A stretch of 64,000 nt of DNA, from the NCBI RefSeq assembly GCF_024166365.1, contig NC_064830.1:88716721-88780720 (forward strand), read 5' to 3'. The notes under the pieces were generated by a model. It had not been told where the DNA came from, searched no databases, and saw nothing but the letters and a program-made list of their open reading frames with translations. Shown here piece after piece: positions 9,505-22,300 of this stretch. Origin of the DNA: Elephas maximus indicus. Taxonomy: Eukaryota; Chordata; Mammalia; Proboscidea; Elephantidae. Each line of letters begins with the position of its first letter. Positions within the stretch are counted from its first letter, which is position 1. Made by a program: the position numbers and the translations under genes.

Positions 9505-11070
9505 TTCCATGCTTTGGCCCCCAAAAATTGTCCTTGCCATAAGCAAAACACATTCACCCCATCACATGATCCCAAAAGTCTTAAATCAGCCCAAAGTCCA
9601 AAATCTCATCTTCTGAAGCATCTAAATTTCTCTTCATCTGTGAACCTGTGAAATCTATTACCAAAGTAAAGTGGTGGAATGGGTTCAAGGTAGAGACTTC
9701 CATTATAAATGGGAGAAACTGGAGAGAAAAGAAGGGATAACAGGTACCAAACAAGTCTCAAACCCATTTACATTAGCGATTAAGGCTTGAAAATAATCAT
9801 CTGTTCTCAGAGACCATCTAGGGAATAGCCCTGCCCTAGAGACTCTGTGTGTTGGCCATGCCCTCTGGATTCTGGGTGGAGGCCCCTCAGCCCTGGGCTT
9901 CAGCTCCACCTTCCAGGCCTACTGGGATGGCAACTCTGCTCCCTCAGCTTTTGGCAGCCCCATTCTCCTAGTCCATCTGAGTGGCAACCCCAGCCCCTTG
10001 GGCCTGGCAGGCCTTGTTCTTCTGTCCCTTGGGCATGGCAGCCCAACCCCCTCAGTTTTAGGCAGCAGCCCCATGCCCCTGGCACACCTTAATGGCAGTC
10101 TCACACTCTGGACCCAAGTTGACGAAGATCCAACTCCTTGAAATCTAGGAGGCTGTGGTCCCACCCTTGGATATCCAAGAGATCGTGGCCCCCCCTTTGA
10201 AACCAAGAAGGCCCTGCTTCTCGTGCTCCTTCCAATAGTTCTGCTGATCTCCAAGCTGTTCGAGGAATGGTCCTTTTTCTTTTCTTGGAGAACAACATAT
10301 GTAGCTCCTTTGGACTGTTTCCTGCCTGTGGAATCCCACAAGGCACACAGCATTCTTTCCTTTTGCTCTTTCTCTGTCCCCTTCAGTCTAAGCTGATGAG
10401 TCTTCTGCTGTGGTAGTTGGTTAGATTCATCAGTCACACACTTAATCTCTTTAACAAAAGATTATGTAGCCGTGTCCTTGGTAAACATTCTAGGACATGT
10501 GCCCTTAGTTTGTACAACAGAATTTTCCATATCTTTGAGTTCTGTTTTCATTCTGCACAGTTCCTTTTTAAGTTCAACTCTTTCCTCTTGCATTTTACTA
10601 TAAGCAGCAAGAACAAACCATGTGGCCCCTTTAAGATCTTGCTTAGAAATGTTATCAGCCAGGTATCCAAGTTCATCACTTACAAGTTCTACCTGCCACC
10701 AACCATATGAACGTAATTCAGACAAGTTCTTTGCCACTGCATAAAAAGCATTGCCCTTCTTCCGTCATCCAATCACATATTCATCATTTTCTTTTAAAGC
10801 CTCACCAGAAGCACATTTAATGCCCACATCTCTAGCAATATTCTGTTGCTGGTGCCATATGTATTCCCTAAGATGACGCTTTGTTTATAGCTCTTCTCAC
10901 TTCCTTCTGAGCCCTCGCTAGCATCGCGGTTGACGTCCATAGTTCTACCAACAGTATCTTCAAGACAATCTAGGCTTTTACTATTAGGCACCTTAAAACT
11001 CTTCCAGTCTCTTACTCATTAACGAATTCCAAAACCGCTTCTGCATTTTAGTTATCTGTTAGAGCTGCAC

Positions 11071-11088
11071 CCTACTCTTCTGGTACCA
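11071..11088 (-). other. tRNA-Leu-like primer binding site of the MaLR provirus
   Basis: Minus-strand TGGTACCAGAAGAGTAGG directly adjoins the 5' LTR and resembles the ERVL primer site TGGTACCAGGAGTGGG. Confidence 0.6.
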
Positions 11089-11090
11089 AA

Positions 11091-11504
11091 TTCTTAGTTA
11101 TCTAGTGTTTCTGTAACAGAAATACCGCAAGTGGATAGCTTCAAAAAACAGAAACTTATTTTCTCACAGTTTAGGAGGCTACAAGTCCAAATTCACAGTG
11201 CTGGCTTTAGGGGAAGCCTCTCTCTGTCAGCTCTGGAGGGAAATCCTTGTCTCTTTAGCTTCTGCTTCTCGGTTCCTTGGAGATCTCCATATGTCTTGGC
11301 ATCTATCTCATCCCATCTCTCTGTCTGTTCATTTATTTAATCTCTTTTGATATCTCCAAAGAGGCTGACTCAAAATACACCCTACACTAATCCTGCCTTA
11401 TTAACATAACAAAGACATCCCATTCCCAAACAGGATTATAGTCATAGGCATGGAGGCTAGGATTTATAATACATATTTTGGGGGACATAATTCAATCCAT
11501 AACA
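11091..11504 (-). repeat. MaLR 5' LTR of the provirus
   Basis: Same organisation and length as the LTR at 9079-9504, with scattered differences and small gaps that indicate age. Ends with CAATCCATAACA. Confidence 0.82.
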
Positions 11505-11859
11505 AGTCCAAACACAATACCAGAGGACATTAATGAAAATAAAACTTTCTGGTTATAAAGGCAAATATTTTAATGCTAATCGGTTTTGCCAAATGGGAAA
11601 AACATTTGGTTCTTCCCTGAGTACAGGTGCTTTTTAATTTGATGGATCTCTCAATTAAGATTCGAGACAGATTAAAGTCAGATAAGTAAATACGTCTTAA
11701 CAGGTCTAATTGGTTTAAACTGAAGCCCAACTTTTGTTCTATTTGTTTGGAAATTGTGGTTTGTGAGATACTACGTACACATGAAATTTCTTGAGAAAAA
11801 AAGTTCACCTGTGACAAGTGCCACAAAAATGAAGTACAGCATATGGGTATTATAAGACC
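11505..11859. other. AT-rich spacer, not identified
   Basis: About 350 bp of AT-rich sequence between the MaLR provirus and the RTE LINE. I see no coding signal and no named repeat. Confidence 0.5.
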
Positions 11860-14815
11860 TGTACCAGGGGGATCTTGCCTGGCCAGGGGGGCTGAATACC
11901 AATGGTGTAGCTTCCAGCATCACAGCAACACACGACACCAGCAGGCAGACAGGTTTCAGTTGAGCTTCCAGACTAAGACAGACTAGGAAGACGGACCCAG
12001 CGGTCTACTTCTGAAAAGAATTAGCCAGTGAAAACCTTATGAATAGCAGGGGAACATTGTCTGATATAGTGCCGTAAGATGAGCCCCTCAGGTTGGAAGG
12101 CACTCAAAATACGACTGGGGAAGAGTTGCCTCCTCAAAGCAGAGCTGGCCTTAATGACATGGATGCAGTCAGGCTTTTGGGACCTTCATTTGCTGATGTG
12201 GCACAACTCAAAATGAGAAGAAACAGCTGTAAACATCCATTAGTAATAGGAAAATGGAATGTACGAAGTATGAATCTAGGAAAATTAGAAATCGTCAAAA
12301 ATGAAATAGAACACATAAACATCAATATCCTAGGCATTAGTGAGCTGAAATAGACTGGTATTGGCCATTTTGAATTAGACAATCATATGGTCTACTATGC
12401 CAGGTATGACAACTTCAAGAGGAATGGCATTGCCTTTTTCCTCAAAAAGAACATTTCAGGATCTATCCTGAAGTACAGTGCTGTCGTGATAGGATAATAT
12501 CCATATGCCTACAAGGAAGACCAATTAGTACAACTACTATTCAAATTTATACACCAACCACTAAAGCCAAAGATGGAGAAATTGAAGATTTTTACCAACT
12601 TCTGCAGTCTGAAATTGATTGAATATGCAATCAGGATGCATTAATAATTACCGGTAATTGGAATTGAAAGTGGGAAACAAAGAAGAAGGATCAGTAGTTG
12701 GAAAATATGGCCTTGGTGATAGAAACGATGTTGGAGATAGCATGATAGAATTTTGCAAGACCAATGACTTCTTCCCTGCAAATGCCTTTTTTCACCAACA
12801 TAAAAAGTGACTATACACGTGGACCTCACCAGATGGAACACACAGGAATCAAATTGACTACGTCTGTGGAAAGAGACAATGGAAAAGCTCAATATCATCA
12901 GTCAGAACAAGGCCAGGAGCCGACTGCGGAACAGACCATCAATATGCAAGTTCAAGCTGAAACTGAAGAAAATTAGAAGTCCACAAGAGCCAAAGTAAGA
13001 CCTTGAGTATATTCCACCTGAATTTAAAGACCATCTCAAGAATAGATTTGACATGTTGAACACTAATGACCAAAGACCAGATGAGTTGTGGAATGACATC
13101 AAAGGCATCACACGAAGAAAGCAAGAGATCATTAAAAAAAAGACGATAGAAAGAAAAGACCCAAATGGATGTCAGAAGAGACTATGAAACTTGCTCTTGA
13201 ATGTCAAGCAGCTAAAGCAAAAGGAAGAAATGATGAGGTAAAAGAGCTAAACAGAAGATTTCAAAGGGTGGCTCAAGAAGACAAAGTAAGGTATTATAAT
13301 GACATGTGAGAAGACCTGCAGATAGAAAACCAGCATTTCTCAAGCTGAAAGAACTGAAGAAAACATTCAAGCCTCGAGCTGCAATACTAAAGGATTCTAT
13401 GGGCAAATATTAAACGACGCAGGAAGCATCAAAAGCAGATGGAAGGAATACACCAAAAAGAACTGGTTGACGTTCAATCATTTCGGGAGGTAGCATAAGA
13501 TCAGGAACTGATGGTACTGAAGGAAGAAGTCCAAGGTGCACTGAAGGAAATGGCAAAAAACAAGCCTCCAGGAATTGGCAGAATACCAACTGAGATGTTT
13601 CAGCAAACAGATGCAATGCTGGGAGTGCTCACTCGTCTGTGCCAAGAAATCTGGAAAACAACTAACTACCTGGCCGACCGACTGGATGAGATCCATATTT
13701 ATGCCTATTCTCAAGGGAGGTGATCCAATTGAATGCAGAAATTATCGAGTTTCATTAATATCACATGCAAGTAAAATTTTGCTGAAGATCATTCAAAAGC
13801 AGCTGCAGCGATGTATCAACAGGGAACTGCCAGAAATTCAAGCTGGATTCAGAAGAGGACGTGGAACCAGGGATATCATTGCTGATGTAAGAAGGATCCT
13901 GGCTGAAAGCAGAGAATACCAGAAAGTTGTTTACCTGTGTTTTATTGATTACACAAAGGCATTCAACTGTGTGGATCAACATATTATGGATAACATTGTG
14001 AAGAACGGAAATCCCAGAACATTTAACTGTGCTTATGCAGAACCTGTACAAAGACCAAGGGGCAGCTGTTCAAACAAAACAAGGGGATACTGCATGGTTT
14101 AAAGTCAGGAAAGGTGCACGTCATATGTGTATCCTTTCACCATACTTATTCAATCTATATGCTGAACAAATAATCTGAGAGGCTGGACTATATGAAAAAG
14201 TACATGGTATCAGGATTGGAGGAAGACTCATTAATAACCTGTGTTATGCAGATGAAACAACCTTGCTTGCCGAAAGTGAAGAAGACTTGAAGGACACTTA
14301 CTGATGAAGATCAAAGACCACAGCCTTCAGTACAGATTACACCTCAACATAAAGAAAACAAAGATTCTCACAACTGAACCAATAAGCAATATGATAAACA
14401 GAGAAAATACTGAAGTTGTCAAGGATTTCATTTTACCTGGAGCCACAATCAACAGCCATGGAAGCATCAGTCAAGAAATCAAACAACTCATTGCATTGGG
14501 CAATCTGCCACAAAAGACCTCTTTAAAAAGTGTTAAAAAGCAAAGATGTCACTTTAAGGACTAAGGTGCACCTGACTCAAGCCATGGTGTTTTCAATCGC
14601 CTCATATGCATGTGAAAGCTGGACAATGAATAATGAGGACCCAGGAATTGATGCCTTTGAATTGTGGTGTTGGCCAAGAATACTGAATATACCATGGGCT
14701 GCCAAAAGAACAAACAAATGTGTCTGGGAAGAAGTACAACCACAATTCTCCTTAAAAGCAAGGATGGCGGGACGTCTCACATACTTTGGACATGTTATCA
14801 GGAGGATCGGTACTT
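11860..14815 (+). mobile_element. RTE/BovB-type LINE, frameshifted
   Basis: A nearly full RTE-clade retrotransposon whose single ORF is broken by many stops and shifts. Recognisable parts are the endonuclease start ([20 protein letters not shown]), and the reverse transcriptase with [20 protein letters not shown] and the FIDYTKAFNCVD catalytic block. It is inactive and its extreme 3' end is missing: homology to the other copies stops near 14815 without the (AAC)n tail. Confidence 0.88.
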
Positions 14816-14846
14816 GTTTTCAAGGAGCTTACAGTCTAGTAGGGTG

Positions 14847-15355
14847 TCTTAGCTATCTAGTGCTGCTATAACAGAAACATCACAAGTGGATGGTTTCAAC
14901 AAACAAGTTTATTCTCTCATAGTCTAGTAGGCTAGAAGTTCAAATTCAGGGCATCAGCTCCAGGGGAAGACTTTCTGGTGGCTCTGGAGGAAGGTCCTTA
15001 TCTTCAATCTTCCCCTGGGCTAGGAGCTTCTCAGCACAGGGACCCCAGGTCCAAAGACATGCTCTTTTCCTGGCATTACTTTCTTAGTGGTATGAGGTCC
15101 CCAACACATCTCTCTGCTAGTCTCTTTTATATCTCGAGAGATTAGTTTAAGACACAATCTAATCTTATAGACTGAGTCCTGCCTCTTTAACATAATTGTG
15201 GCTAATTCCTTGTCATTAACATCACAGAGACAGGACTTACAACACATAGGAAAATCACATCAGATGATAAAAGGGAGGGCAATCACAAATACTGGGAATC
15301 ATGGCCTAGGCAAATTGATACTCATATTTTGGGTGACACAATTCAATCCATGACA
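14847..15355 (-). repeat. Solo ERVL-MaLR LTR
   Basis: Begins TGTCTTAGCTATCTAGTGCT and ends TTCAATCCATGACA. It is closely related to the LTRs of the provirus at 9079-11504 but has no internal sequence beside it. Confidence 0.8.
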
Positions 15356-15760
15356 TAGGGGATAAAGGCACAGACAAATGGGCGTAACAGTGTGCTGAGC
15401 TAGACCCCTGTTCCAGGTTCAGGTGGGACACACAAAAAAGACGCCTGTTCCAGGTTCAGGTGGGCTTCATGGAGGAACTGACCACTGAGTTGGAAAGTGG
15501 AGGCAGAGGTGGGAAGATGGGAGGCTTCAAAGGTGGAAGTCTATAGAGAAAGACAAAATAGTATCTTGCTACTCCAAGTGTGGTCCCTGGACCAGCAGCA
15601 CGTGTATCATCTAGGAGCTTACAGGAAATGCAGAATCTCAGGCCCTACTCCAGAGCTGCTGAACCAGAATCTATATTTTAAATAACATCCCTAGCTGATT
15701 TGTATGCACATTAAGGTTTGAGATGTGCTGGTCTAGTTAAGAATTTGTTAGGCCCACCTG
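15356..15760. other. Intergenic DNA with a short imperfect duplication
   Basis: CCTGTTCCAGGTTCAGGTGG occurs at 15410-15429 and again about 38 bp on. Otherwise unrecognised. Confidence 0.5.
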
Positions 15761-15761
15761 G

Positions 15762-15945
15762 GTTTCCATCTGGCTCTGTGACTTGTAGCTGTGTGGTCTG
15801 GGCCCCTTAATTAATGTTTCTAAGCTTCTGTTTTCTGTAAAATAGAAAGAATAATAACACCTACCTCACTGAATTGCTCTGAGGATTAGTGAGATTATGA
15901 AAAGTGCTAAACTTGGTACATGGCACTGAGTAAGGGTTCACTGAT
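15762..15945 (+). repeat. MIR SINE
   Basis: MIR order: TGTGACTTGTAGCTGTGTGG, CTTCTGTTTTCTGTAAAATA, TAATAACACCTACCTCACTG, GAGGATTAGTGAGATTATGA, ACATGGCACTGAGTAAG. Confidence 0.8.
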
Positions 15946-16309
15946 GTTTTGAAAGGTCCCAAACAGCAGGATTTTAGAAAGATCACCCAATAAGTCTTTT
16001 AGATTTTGAAAGGAGGAACAATCTCTCATCACAGAGGAGATGCAAATTCTTTTACAGTAAGTAGTTTTTCCCATACCCTGCCCAGATTAAGTGCTGAGGA
16101 AGATGTGAAGAAACTGGAAACTTCTAGCACTTGCTAATAGACATACAAAGAGGCCCAACCACTTTGGTTGGCAATTTAACCGTATTCAAGAGAAACTGGG
16201 CAGGTACATATTCAACAACTGGTGGCTTCATTCCTAGACGTGAACCTCTGAACAAATCTCACACTGGTACCCAAAGAGGATTACTGTAGTCTTGGTTACA
16301 ACAGCAATA

Positions 16310-16620
16310 TCCTGGAGTTAGAACTAGGTGTGGTCCTCATCAAAGATTAGACAGGGCTATAAAACGAAAAATAATACACGTAAGGAATGTGCTTCTTAGT
16401 TCCATCAGATATTCAAGACCAAATGGGCAGCTCCTGTCCAAAAGCAGGATGAGAAGGAAGGGACAGGAACTGGTCGAATGGAACCCAGGGTGGAAAGGGG
16501 GAGCATGCTGTCACATTGTGGGGATTGCAACTAGTGTCACAAAACAATATGTGTATAATTTTTTTTATGAGAAATTAACTGGAGCTGTAAATTTTCACCT
16601 AAAGCACAATTAAAAAAAAG
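16310..16620 (+). repeat. L1 3'UTR fragment with A-rich tail
   Basis: Ends with GTAAATTTTCACCTAAAGCA and CAATTAAAAAAAAG, the same terminal block as the longer L1s at 33.5-47.7 kb. It begins with ACCAAATGGGCAGCTCCTGT. No coding part. Confidence 0.65.
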
Positions 16621-17100
16621 AACTAGGTATAGTTCAAGTGGCAGAAATCCCAAAGTAACAGTGATTTACACAAGACAAAAGTTCCTCTTTCACATAAAAG
16701 CCCAGGGGTCAGCAATGTGGGGCTGATAAGATGCTCTACGGAGACCAAGACTCAGGCTCTTCTCTCGTGTCGCATCCTGTGTAGCTTCCATTTCCAAGAT
16801 CACCTCGTGGTCAGTATGGTTGTGCTCCTTCCAGCAAGCAGACAGGAGGAAAGCAAAGGAGATGGGCACACACTCTCCTACTTACATCCCAGGAGCCTGG
16901 ATTCACACCTGGCCACACCCAGCAGCAAGGGAGGCTAGGAAGTACTGCCTGTATTCTGCGTGGCCCTGTGCTTAGCTAGAAACGTGAGAAGGAGGAAGAA
17001 TGACTATGAGGGACAACTAATGGTCTCTGTCACAGGGGTTTTAGTGGGGATCACGTGAGGGCCACAAAGGAAGATGTCCTCAAGGATACACAAGTTGAAT
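16621..17100. other. Intergenic DNA, probable ancient repeat
   Basis: GTAACAGTGATTTACACAAG through CCAGCAAGCAGACAGGAGGA looks like an old interspersed repeat I cannot name with confidence. No gene. Confidence 0.4.
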
Positions 17101-19202
17101 GTATTCCCATTTATTTTGCTGAGGCTGAATACATAACTTTAATGTGTTAGAACTTATTCGTAGACATACAGAAGATCTGAAAAATGGAGTTATACCATAT
17201 CATGGATTATTTAAACATTACAAAGGTTTCTTTCTGCAGTGCCACATTGTAAATTCTAAGGAATCTCACATTCCAAAAAAAAAAAAAAGTTTTTTAAGAA
17301 GTTGACATACTTTTGCTAAAATTACACCATGTTATCAGTGGAGAATTCATGGCTCTTTTAGTAGACAGTAATGAGAAAACTGGCTCGTTGTATGATGGAA
17401 ATAAACATGGATCTCAAACACAAAGGCGTATTTCAAATGGTTTAAAGGCAGGAATGCTATTCAAAAATATATAGCAACCAGTGCAGCCCAGCATCGACCA
17501 ATCAGAGCAAGGGTTTGACCACTCAGTACAGGTATCACCAACGCCACAGACCAGCTTGTGCCAGCGAGACTCCTGCCCCATTTAGCGGCCTGATACGAAA
17601 GCAAATGCTCATTGGTTTTATCTGCTAACATTAGAAAGTGCAGAATGTCTTAGCTACTCTTAAACAAGAAACCAAAAGGCAGCAAACTCTATGACAATAT
17701 AGTGAATTCATGTACTTTAAGGATTTCTATTCCATGAAGGACACCTGTAGAAATAAAAAAGACAAAGGCATTCTACGAGAGTTGTTTGCAATGCCTAAAA
17801 CTGCTCAACTCCTGTGACAACGTCAGGAAAAGACAGGACGCCCATGAGAAAACAAGCAAGTCGCAGAAAGGGACGCCCGAAAGGCTGCCACGTATATGAA
17901 GAGGTTCCCAGCATTACTGACGATCAGCTGAATGTACATTCAAACATGGCACCACTTGACACACATCAGACTGACAGAAATTAGAAAGCTGGGCAATAAG
18001 AAAAGCTGGGGAAGATGAGGAGAGATTAGGAGCCTCAGTGGGAGGGTCAATTACCTTTCTAAGGACAAATCTGGTGGAACCACAGAGAAACTACCCTGTA
18101 CGACCCACAATCCTATCCTGGGCACCTATGCTAGAGAACTGTTTGTGCGAGCCCAGGAGGGGACACATAAAAGGATGCTTATTGTGGCCTTGTGTATGGT
18201 GCCAAGGAGTTGGCGGCACCCAGGTGTCCACCACTGAAGGGACTGGATTAGCAAAATGCAACTGGCGCCCACTGTGGAATACCAGGCAGCAGTTCAAAGC
18301 AATGAAGCAGAAACAGGGTAGGTGACAGGGCTAGATCCTAACACGCGTTGAGTGAAAAAAGAAACGGCACAAGGTACCACTGCGGATATTAAAAGCACAT
18401 TCACACATAAAACACTGTATTTTACAAGAATAGATTCGCAGGGTGGAGAAGAGGGGAAAAGCCATAAAACCAGAGACTAATCCCAAGACCCAAAACAAAA
18501 ACAGTTGAACGTGCTGCTATACCTTACTGTGCGTGCACCAGGAAGGGTAAACTAGGAAGGGTGAATGGAAGGTTCCCTAGGGTTAGGAAGACACCCAAGG
18601 CTGAGAATCCACTACCTACAGCCTTCAAAAGAACCACCAATTGTCTGCCTACACTTAAGCTAATGCATGTGTGAGCCTGGCCATTTATTTCCTGCGAGGG
18701 AAGGAACCACACCAGGGCATCTGCCTTAAGCAAATCCCACTCCCACCCCCCCAAATAAAAGGAAGCCCACTGTTGGTCTTAGACGTGGCAGAGATCCCAG
18801 GTCTAGAATCCCAAACCCAACCCTTATTTAAATACAAGAAAGTTTCAGAGAACAGACATTTCGATGAAGGAAAGGGTGATGATGGACATGAAACGGTGGT
18901 GACGGAGGGACACCTCCTCCATGTCCCAGTGGCTGGAAAACTGAGCACAAAAATGTGGATGGAAGCACAGCCGACTCAGGGCAGGAACAACTACCACACA
19001 ACTACCCAGGTAGTTAATGGCTTAAAACCAATGTCGACGGGAGAGAAAAGCCAAAGGTCACTCCTTGATTCTGCTTTAGCTTAAAGAAATGTTCTATCTC
19101 AGCTTTAACTAGCCCTTATGGGCTTTGGTAAAAACATTTTAAAGGCAAGGGGCCGATGTTCTCGCTGAGTCCAGGATGGGCCCGCAGGCAGGCCGAGGAG
19201 TC
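17101..19202 (-). other. NFATC2IP: Probable NFATC2IP 3'UTR
   Basis: Two kilobases downstream of the NFATC2IP stop are free of recognisable transposons, in contrast with the DNA on the left. A minus-strand AATAAA lies at 17110-17115 and another at about 18683. Length and use of either signal are inferred from sequence only. Confidence 0.5.
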
Positions 19203-19361
19203 TCAGCCCCAAACCTCAATGAGGTCCCCGGATTCCATGCCCAGATCGGCCGGCAGCTCCACGCCTGAAAGCTTCGTCCCATCAAAGAAGAAAGCAAGCT
19301 TGCATCCCGAGAGTCCCATGGCCTCCTCGTAGCGGGCCATGAGGGTCTTGAGGGGAGAATC
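19203..19361 (-). CDS. NFATC2IP: NFATC2IP exon 8 (terminal coding exon)
   Basis: Encodes [52 protein letters not shown], then TGA at 19203-19205. This is the UBC9-binding SUMO-like fold as known for the family. Confidence 0.97.
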   Translation of the reverse strand, partial: DSPLKTLMARYEEAMGLSGCKLAFFFDGTKLSGVELPADLGMESGDLIEVWG

Positions 19362-22300
19362 CTGGATGGAGGGAAAAAATGGATGTAAGAACTTGAAAAA
19401 GAGGCTTCGGAGAACTTGTAGGGACAAACAGAGAACTTGGGACTGGGAACACAAGGAACTGAGTTGGTGAAGTTACAGCCCCAAAGAGAAGGCGAGTGGA
19501 CCAAGAAGCCAGCACAGTTTGAGTTCCTGTATGGCCTGTTACTGCCTCTGGTGAACTCTAATGAGTCCCTTCCTCCCTCTTGACCCCAGATTCCTCAGGT
19601 AGAGTGGGAACGCAGAGCTCAAGGCTTAAGAGTACAGGTTCTGGGTTAGAAAAGTTCTCCAAGCCTCAGTCTCCTCATTTGCAAAATAGAGATGCATACC
19701 ACACAATGAAGGGAGCCCAGTCTCTGGGGTGAGAAAGACCGGAGCTGGAAACCACGCTCTCCCACTTACCAGCTATGTGGCCTTAGGCAAGTCACTCCAC
19801 CTCTCTGAGCCTCTCCTTCCTCACTTGTTAAATGAGGGCAACAACAGTGTTCTCCCACATAGAATTGTAGTGAAAATTAGATAATATCCTGAATGTGAAG
19901 TAATTATCCTTAGCTCTGGGACTGGCACTTAAAAGTGTGGCTGTCTTTATTCTTAGTTTGATGGCTTTTATTGGTTACTGCCAAAGGTTCCTTTCTATTT
20001 TAACTGTAAAAAGGAAAAAGATGGAGGAAGGAATTTGGAGGCTGAAGGGATGCACAGACTAGATTGGAGGAACCAGCAGAAGGGGACGAGAAGTTGACCA
20101 GAGGCTCTCCCCACCATCTGGGGTGGGTGGGACCCAAGAGTATGGAGGGCAGTGTCACCAGTCAGTCAGGATTAAAGGCAGAGGAAAGGGTGAGGGGCAC
20201 GGAGAACCATTTCTCCCACTCACCGGAGACAGCGAGACTTCCAACACCTGGTGTTTCTCCTTCCCCTGCACCCGGAGCTGAAGCTGTTGGGATGTCTCCG
20301 CAGCCTCTGGAGAACTTGCGAGCACCACACAGTCTGCAGGAGGCAGGTCAGGAACCCAGGCCTAAGCTAGGGGCTGGAAGCAGGAGCCCCTCTGGATGGT
20401 CCCAGTAGCCCCTTCCCGTGGCAAAAGCCTCAGGATCCCACACCTCCCCACTGTCCTCTCACCAATGATGTCAGCCACTCCAAGCTTCAGGGTCCTTGGG
20501 GTGGCAGTAGGGGACAGCTCTGTCTCTCCAAATAGCAAGAGGATCCTGCTTGGGGATACCCCAAGGTGGTTGGCCATGTGGTCCACCACACTCTGCAGGG
20601 GCTCCGACTGTGGAGACAAGAAGCAAAGGAGGTATTCCTGCCTCCACATCTGCCCAACCCTCACCCCAACACCACCATCCCAAACGCAAGTTTCTAGTCT
20701 TGGCCACACACTGAGCTCCTCAGCTGGAAGTTTCCTCCTATTGCCCAGGCAATGTATAGAATAAAATCCTGTGAAGTAGGACTCCAGGCAAGTAACATAA
20801 AAGAAATGAAGCCGCCATGGGTTAGGAGGCAAAAGGGAGTGATGGGGACTGTGGAAAATTGGAACTCCATGCTCCATGCGTGCGGGCAGGCCAGCTGTCA
20901 GTCAGCTCCAGCTGATTGGTACCAGGTAGGAACATGGGCCAGTGTGGCTATATCTGCCTGTTTTTAAGGGAGGCCAGAAATCTGGACCCTTGTATGAAAT
21001 CACCCATTACAAGGGTTGACAACAAACTGAGATGTTTTTAAAGCACTGTATAGGGCAAAGAAAGCAGAGGCACTGTTGATGTGGCCACGGGCTGCTACGC
21101 CAGATGCGGGGCTTAAAAAAACAAAACAAAACCCATTGCCCTCAAGTCTATTCCAACTCACAGCAACCCTATAGGACAGAGTAGTACTGCCCCACAGTGT
21201 TTCCAAGGAGTGGCTAGTGGATTCGAACTGTCAACCTTTTGGTTAGCAGACAAACGCTTAACCACTACACCACCAGGGCTCCAATGTGGGGCTAGTGCTC
21301 AATAAATGGTCATTTCCCTTATCATTCATGCTATTGAAATGGGCCATCCCTGCAAAGCTCCAGGCCTTCACCAGGAAGCCGGGGAAGCTCTGGGTGACTG
21401 AGTGACCTCTGCTGCCTCTAGTGCAGTAAGAGCAAATCAAGAGGGACACACAGGTCCTGGGGGAGGCGAGAGGGAGGAGCTCACCCTGGGAGGAGGTCAC
21501 CAACCAAAACTTCTGTGTCACAAAGAACTAAAGTTAGCCTTTTGTATCTGGTTTCTGAAAACAGCCCAATCAATTCAGGTGCTCTCTGTCTTTCTAACAC
21601 AGCCAGGCAAGTAGAGGATACACAGGCCGCACACCTGGGGAACTTCAGGAAGGGAAGGCGATTGATGCAGTCATGCATATTCATCGATTGGATCAATCGT
21701 AACTATGGATTAAGGCTCCAGTCATGCATATTCACTGAGGTCCCAATGACTAAGGGACCCAGGACCTTGGAATGCTCTTTTTGGGGCCACCTGGATCAGT
21801 GAGAACATCCATCCATGGGAGAGGGTACAGCATGTCCCTGGGGATGATGGAAGCCTCGTGGTGCCAAGACCTCTCCCAGACCTTGCCTGATGCATCTTTT
21901 AGCTTGTAGCCTTTCTCGTTATAATAAATGCATAGCTGTAAGTATAGGTAATAGTCTCTGTGAATTTTGTGAGCCATTATAATTAACAAACCCACAGAGG
22001 GCAATGAGTCAGCAGGGGCTGGCAGCACAGGGTCAATTTGTATAGACCCAGCTCTGGGGGCTGCTGGTCAGGAAAAGGCCGTGCGGGCAGTCGAAGAAGA
22101 ATGGAGTCCTTCTAGCTTGTGACCTTGTCCTAGGGGACTAGAGAGAGAGAGAGACCAGCTGGTCTGAAGTGCAGGGAGTTCTGCCATCTCATGAGCCTAC
22201 TCCTGGTCCCCAATGACCTGGCCCCCAGGTGGCAAGGGATGTTTTCACTTGGCTCAGGGTGGTCAGGGATGAGGTCTGACCTAACTCTGGGTGGTTAGGG

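Larger units (their letters stand above)
9079..11504 (-). mobile_element. ERVL-MaLR provirus (two LTRs plus internal region), inactive
   Basis: An old endogenous retrovirus-like element in minus orientation. LTRs of about 425 bp (9079-9504) and 414 bp (11091-11504) flank 1.59 kb of internal DNA. The LTRs resemble the MLT1/MST/THE1 class. Next to the right-hand LTR, the internal edge reads TGGTACCAGAAGAGTAGG on the minus strand, close to the tRNA-Leu primer site of ERVL elements. The internal part holds only broken gag-like frames and no pol or env, the usual state of non-autonomous MaLR elements. The flanks AAGCC and AGTCC are only a weak target duplication. Confidence 0.8.
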
